The position numbers were made by a program, and so were the translations under genes. A DNA stretch of 35,646 nt from Shewanella indica. Lineage in GTDB: Bacteria; Pseudomonadota; Gammaproteobacteria; Enterobacterales; Shewanellaceae. Position 1 is the stretch's first letter. Every line of letters begins with the position of its first letter. The notes beneath the pieces were generated by a model. It saw only the letters and a program-made list of their open reading frames with translations, did not search any database and was not told where the DNA came from. Location: assembly GCF_002836975.1 (NCBI RefSeq), contig NZ_NIJK01000011.1, positions 28,748-64,393 of the forward strand. The letters are read 5' to 3'. Below, piece after piece: positions 32,563 through 35,646 of this stretch.

Positions 32563-35160
32563 TCAGGCTAAGCTCGCATACTCCTCTTGCAAGTGCAATC
32601 CCTGCAACTGCTGCTCATGAGCCTTCTGCCACTGATAAAATTGCTCCAGAGGTTTGGGGCGCCCTATGGCGTAACCCTGAGCATAATCAACCCCTATCTC
32701 CAACAGCTTGTCCACTATTTCCTGGTTTTCGACAAACTCGGCGACAGTTTCTATCCCCATGACCCGGCACACATCATGAATGGATTTAACTATCGCATAG
32801 TCTTTGGCATTGCTGGCCAGATGACGAACGAAGCAACCATCTATCTTGACATAATCCACCGGAAGTTCCCGCAAGTAACCGTAAGAAGCAAAGCCACTGC
32901 CAAAATCATCCAGGGCGAAGGCAAATCCCAAGCGGCGCAATTGGTTGAGCATTTCCATCGCCCGGGTTCGGTTCTGGATAGCACTGGTTTCTGTAATCTC
33001 AAAGCAGACACAGGAGCTGGGAATACCATAACGCCCCTGCATCTCGGCGATATAGTCCAGCATGCCCTCGCTCCCCAGACTGTTTCCGGAAAGATTGATG
33101 GAAACACAAAGCTCAGACCAGAGCTGCGAATGCTCGGAAAGCCACAGAAAGGCTTTACGGATAACTTCCCTATCAACTTCCGGCATCAACTTGAAGCGCT
33201 CTGCCGCCGCAATAAACTGTGCCGGAGGCAAAATACGGCCACTGTTGTCGCGGATCCGCAGCAAGATCTCCAACCTTTGACGGCGACAACAACCATTGAG
33301 CCCTTGAATTGGTTGAAAATAAAGTAATAACTCTTTGTCTTCTATGGCTCTGGCAATACGCACAGCCCACTTGGGGGCATTGCGCTCATTAGCCAGCTCT
33401 TTATTGCGATCATCAAAGAAGTGAATTTGATTACTGCCCTTGCGCTTGGCCGCCAGACAAGCGATATCGGCATCCTTGAGCAGTTCGGCCGGGGCCATGC
33501 AAGGGCCTCGATGGAAGGCCACACCACTGCTGACACCCACCCGGTAATGGGCACCGCCGCAAGGCAATACCTGCAAACAAACTTGCTTCACCAACTGCTT
33601 CAAAAGCTTGGCGACTTCAAGAGCACTGCGGTTACGGACAGCCAAGCCAAACTCATCACCGCCGAGTCTGGCCAACATTTCGTCGCCCTGCAAGCAGGAT
33701 TCTATGGCTCTGGCAACCATCACCAACATCTGATCGCCGGCGTCATGACCACAGTTATCATTAATAAGCTTGAACTGCTCCAAATCCAGATAACAAAGCG
33801 CCAGGGTATCGGCGCCTTCGGCAAAGCCGGGCAAGCGTTCCTCAAAGGCGCTACGATTATAAAGCCCGGTAATACCATCGACACTGGCTTTCAACCTGAG
33901 TTGCTGTTTGAGAGTTTCTTCTTGGGTAATATCCCGCAGAACTGTCACCGCACCTATCACTTTGCCTTTGTGGTTACAGAGATTGCTCACCGCCCGCTCC
34001 ATAATCCTCGGCTGCTGCATCTGCAGGGTGACCTTACTGTACTCGGGCTGTCGGTTACCACTGGACATAAAGGCGAGCAACTCCTCGTCCAGTTGATCGT
34101 CACTCTTGAGCAGAGAATCCAGCGTCCGCCCCAATGCCTGTTGGCTACGTAGACCCAATAGGGATTCCGCCTGCGGATTAAGGTAGATAACCTTGGCCTT
34201 ATTGTTGGTGAGGATTACCGCTTCGGCTATGGATTCAAGGGTAATACGGGAACGTTCATTTTGCTGAAATATCCGCAACAACAAGTTGTTGATCCTGTCA
34301 GCCAACACCTTGAATTCAGCGCCGCCGCAACCGCTAATATGGGTATAACGCCTGGCGCTGGGATCTATCTCCTTAAGCTCTGTCATCAGTCGGTCGAAAG
34401 GTTTTAGCAAGCCGCGTCGTAACCACAAATAACCGATGGCGACCATCAGCATGCCGCCGAGCAACAGCAGCATCACCACAAGTAAACTCTGCCACTCCAG
34501 ACGTTCAAAGGCATCGCTCTGTTGTCTGATCTGTAATACAAAAGGCTCGCCCAACAGTGTCGGTACGGGAACTTGACTGAAAAGCTTAAGATGCTGCCCT
34601 GTACTCACAGGCTGTCGCAGCGGAACCAAGGCCACTGATTGGATAAGATTGATCTGCCCAAGATTCTGCAGGTGCACAGGGGTCAGCAAACGAGTGACGA
34701 TCAAAGCCTCGTCATCGTCAAAACGATAGAAGCCAATCTGCAGCGGTTGGCCATTGACTACAGCAGCGCCAAAAGCTTCTTTATCCAAAGCAGCAAACAT
34801 ATCGGCAGGAGGAATTTTTTGCTCAAGCACTCGGGTCTTGCCGTTGGCCAGCGCCGTTACCTTGCCCTGATGTAGATGAAACAGACTAATATTGGATGAC
34901 TGCAACCCCTCAACCCAACCGGCTAACAATGAATCTGACGGCATTTCGAGAATCGGGACATAGAGACGCGCCAGCTGCAGCAGACGCCGGGACTCTCGGG
35001 TAAACTGTTGTTCAATACCGACATACTCATGTTCCAGCGTTTGCTGCCGGAACTGACCCAGACTGTATTCAAACCAAAAATTCAAACAGTAGGCGACCAC
35101 AAGCAGGGCCGGAATACAGAACCCCAGAATGAACACGCCTATTTTTTTGCCAATGTGCAT
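32563..35160 (-). CDS. Membrane PAS-GGDEF-EAL cyclic-di-GMP protein
   Basis: An 865-aa protein. TM1 (about 6-26), a periplasmic sensor region (about 30-220) and TM2 (about 223-248) are followed by a HAMP-like linker, a PAS domain (about 300-410), a GGDEF domain with intact LARLGGDEF (near 500) and an EAL domain (about 610-850). EAL residues look complete: EILLR, SINLSGN, FEITETS, LDDFGSG, VDYVKIDG, ETVAEFVEN and QGYAIGRP. The RxxD inhibitory-site Arg before GGDEF is absent (L-Q-G-D). Both cyclase and phosphodiesterase activity are thus possible, and net direction cannot be told. Start: MHIGKKIGVFILGF (35160) gives a normal short tail before TM1. ATG 35220 adds 20 residues; neither has a good Shine-Dalgarno. 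Confidence 0.93.
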   Translation of the reverse strand: MHIGKKIGVFILGFCIPALLVVAYCLNFWFEYSLGQFRQQTLEHEYVGIEQQFTRESRRLLQLARLYVPILEMPSDSLLAGWVEGLQSSNISLFHLHQGKVTALANGKTRVLEQKIPPADMFAALDKEAFGAAVVNGQPLQIGFYRFDDDEALIVTRLLTPVHLQNLGQINLIQSVALVPLRQPVSTGQHLKLFSQVPVPTLLGEPFVLQIRQQSDAFERLEWQSLLVVMLLLLGGMLMVAIGYLWLRRGLLKPFDRLMTELKEIDPSARRYTHISGCGGAEFKVLADRINNLLLRIFQQNERSRITLESIAEAVILTNNKAKVIYLNPQAESLLGLRSQQALGRTLDSLLKSDDQLDEELLAFMSSGNRQPEYSKVTLQMQQPRIMERAVSNLCNHKGKVIGAVTVLRDITQEETLKQQLRLKASVDGITGLYNRSAFEERLPGFAEGADTLALCYLDLEQFKLINDNCGHDAGDQMLVMVARAIESCLQGDEMLARLGGDEFGLAVRNRSALEVAKLLKQLVKQVCLQVLPCGGAHYRVGVSSGVAFHRGPCMAPAELLKDADIACLAAKRKGSNQIHFFDDRNKELANERNAPKWAVRIARAIEDKELLLYFQPIQGLNGCCRRQRLEILLRIRDNSGRILPPAQFIAAAERFKLMPEVDREVIRKAFLWLSEHSQLWSELCVSINLSGNSLGSEGMLDYIAEMQGRYGIPSSCVCFEITETSAIQNRTRAMEMLNQLRRLGFAFALDDFGSGFASYGYLRELPVDYVKIDGCFVRHLASNAKDYAIVKSIHDVCRVMGIETVAEFVENQEIVDKLLEIGVDYAQGYAIGRPKPLEQFYQWQKAHEQQLQGLHLQEEYASLA

Positions 35161-35646
35161 CTTAAACCACGGCTGATTGTGATCGGATATCAAGAGTGAC
35201 CGAACTCCGGCAGGCAACATACCTCATTTAATGACCGGTTAAAACTCTTGACTGGCATCATCGCCAGTTTGCCGCCCTTTGCCCGCGACAAACTGCACCA
35301 GCTTGCCCTGACTCCTGCAGGCTTGTGTTGATTTGGCGCAGGAAAAAAGAGATAGATACGTGCTTTGGAGCACAATTTGTCAAATTGAAAATATCAATGG
35401 TGAGGAGCTAAATCTGTATTCCGGGTAATTCAGCATGGGTTCCTGTCCGCCGCAGAACCAGGCTATTCTTCCCCACTAAGACACTGCCACTCAGTCGCAT
35501 TAATTGCATCCAAGGGTGCAAGCCCGACAATATGCTATTGCTTTAACAGCAAAAAGGCCCGCAATGCGCAACGTAGTTCACTTAAGCGGAGCTGCCTTGT
35601 GATTAACAGGATATCGGGTCTTTGATATTTTTACCGCCCTAGGCCG
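35161..35646. other. Region upstream of the GGDEF-EAL gene, no convincing gene
   Basis: The part near the gene holds a hairpin GTGCT-ttgg-AGCAC (35360-35373) and, on the reverse strand, a consensus -35 TTGACA (35379-35384) without a well-spaced -10. From about 35395 to 35620 the base composition resembles coding or structured-RNA DNA. A forward frame stays open for about 70 codons to a TGA near 35625 but has no early start codon. The reverse strand has a 33-codon ATG frame with no Shine-Dalgarno. I assign neither. Confidence 0.5.

Noticed and set aside
35396..35625. Forward frame of about 70 codons and a reverse 33-codon ATG frame
   Set aside because: No usable start codon or ribosome-binding site, and no recognisable sequence; listed only as an unexplained region.
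1..35646. CRISPR arrays, tRNA or rRNA genes, insertion sequences, prophage or defence-island genes
   Set aside because: No regularly spaced repeats, cloverleaf or rRNA segments, transposase or integrase motifs, or known defence domains were seen on either strand.

Overview
The window looks like chromosomal DNA of a Shewanella-type gammaproteobacterium. The strongest pointers are a dmsEFABG gene set in the extracellular-respiration arrangement known from Shewanella, the rpmE/priA/argS/ftsN/hslVU neighbourhood, and the sequences of UvrD, HslV/HslU and PriA, which closely resemble the E. coli proteins. The species cannot be fixed from the sequence alone. I see no tRNA, rRNA, insertion sequence, prophage or CRISPR array.

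Layout. (1) 1-6896, minus strand: a DMSO-reductase-type respiratory operon, dmsE (decaheme MtrA-like cytochrome), dmsF (MtrB-like porin), dmsA (Tat-exported, apparently lipidated molybdoenzyme), dmsB (4x[4Fe-4S] subunit), and a TorD-family chaperone that runs off the left edge. A terminator-like hairpin lies between dmsB and the chaperone. An 820-bp AT-rich control region with CRP-, FNR- and ArcA-like sites precedes the operon. (2) 7.4-16.8 kb: housekeeping genes, namely rpmE, a FimV-core protein, priA, a DedA-family membrane protein, argS, ftsN and hslVU. A near-consensus sigma-32 promoter precedes hslV. (3) 16.8-23.5 kb, minus strand: a large secreted subtilisin-like protease, then a TPR-sensor histidine kinase and an OmpR-type response regulator. 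Three similar 18-bp palindromes of the form TGTAT-N8-(A/G)TACA lie only in the two control regions of this cluster, suggesting one regulatory circuit. (4) 23.8-29.4 kb: a MazG-like NTP pyrophosphohydrolase, a small exported protein, a nitronate monooxygenase-like flavoprotein, ubiA and uvrD. (5) 29.7-35.2 kb: a chemoreceptor, a 74-aa unknown protein, an SDR dehydrogenase and a PAS-GGDEF-EAL membrane protein, followed by about 490 bp without a convincing gene.

The DMSO operon forms one machine. DmsE and DmsF would pass electrons across the outer membrane to DmsAB on the cell surface, and the chaperone would mature DmsA. The two-component system and protease form the most interesting candidate circuit. 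Start sites were chosen from Shine-Dalgarno position and family N-termini, so several CDS are shorter than the longest open frame.
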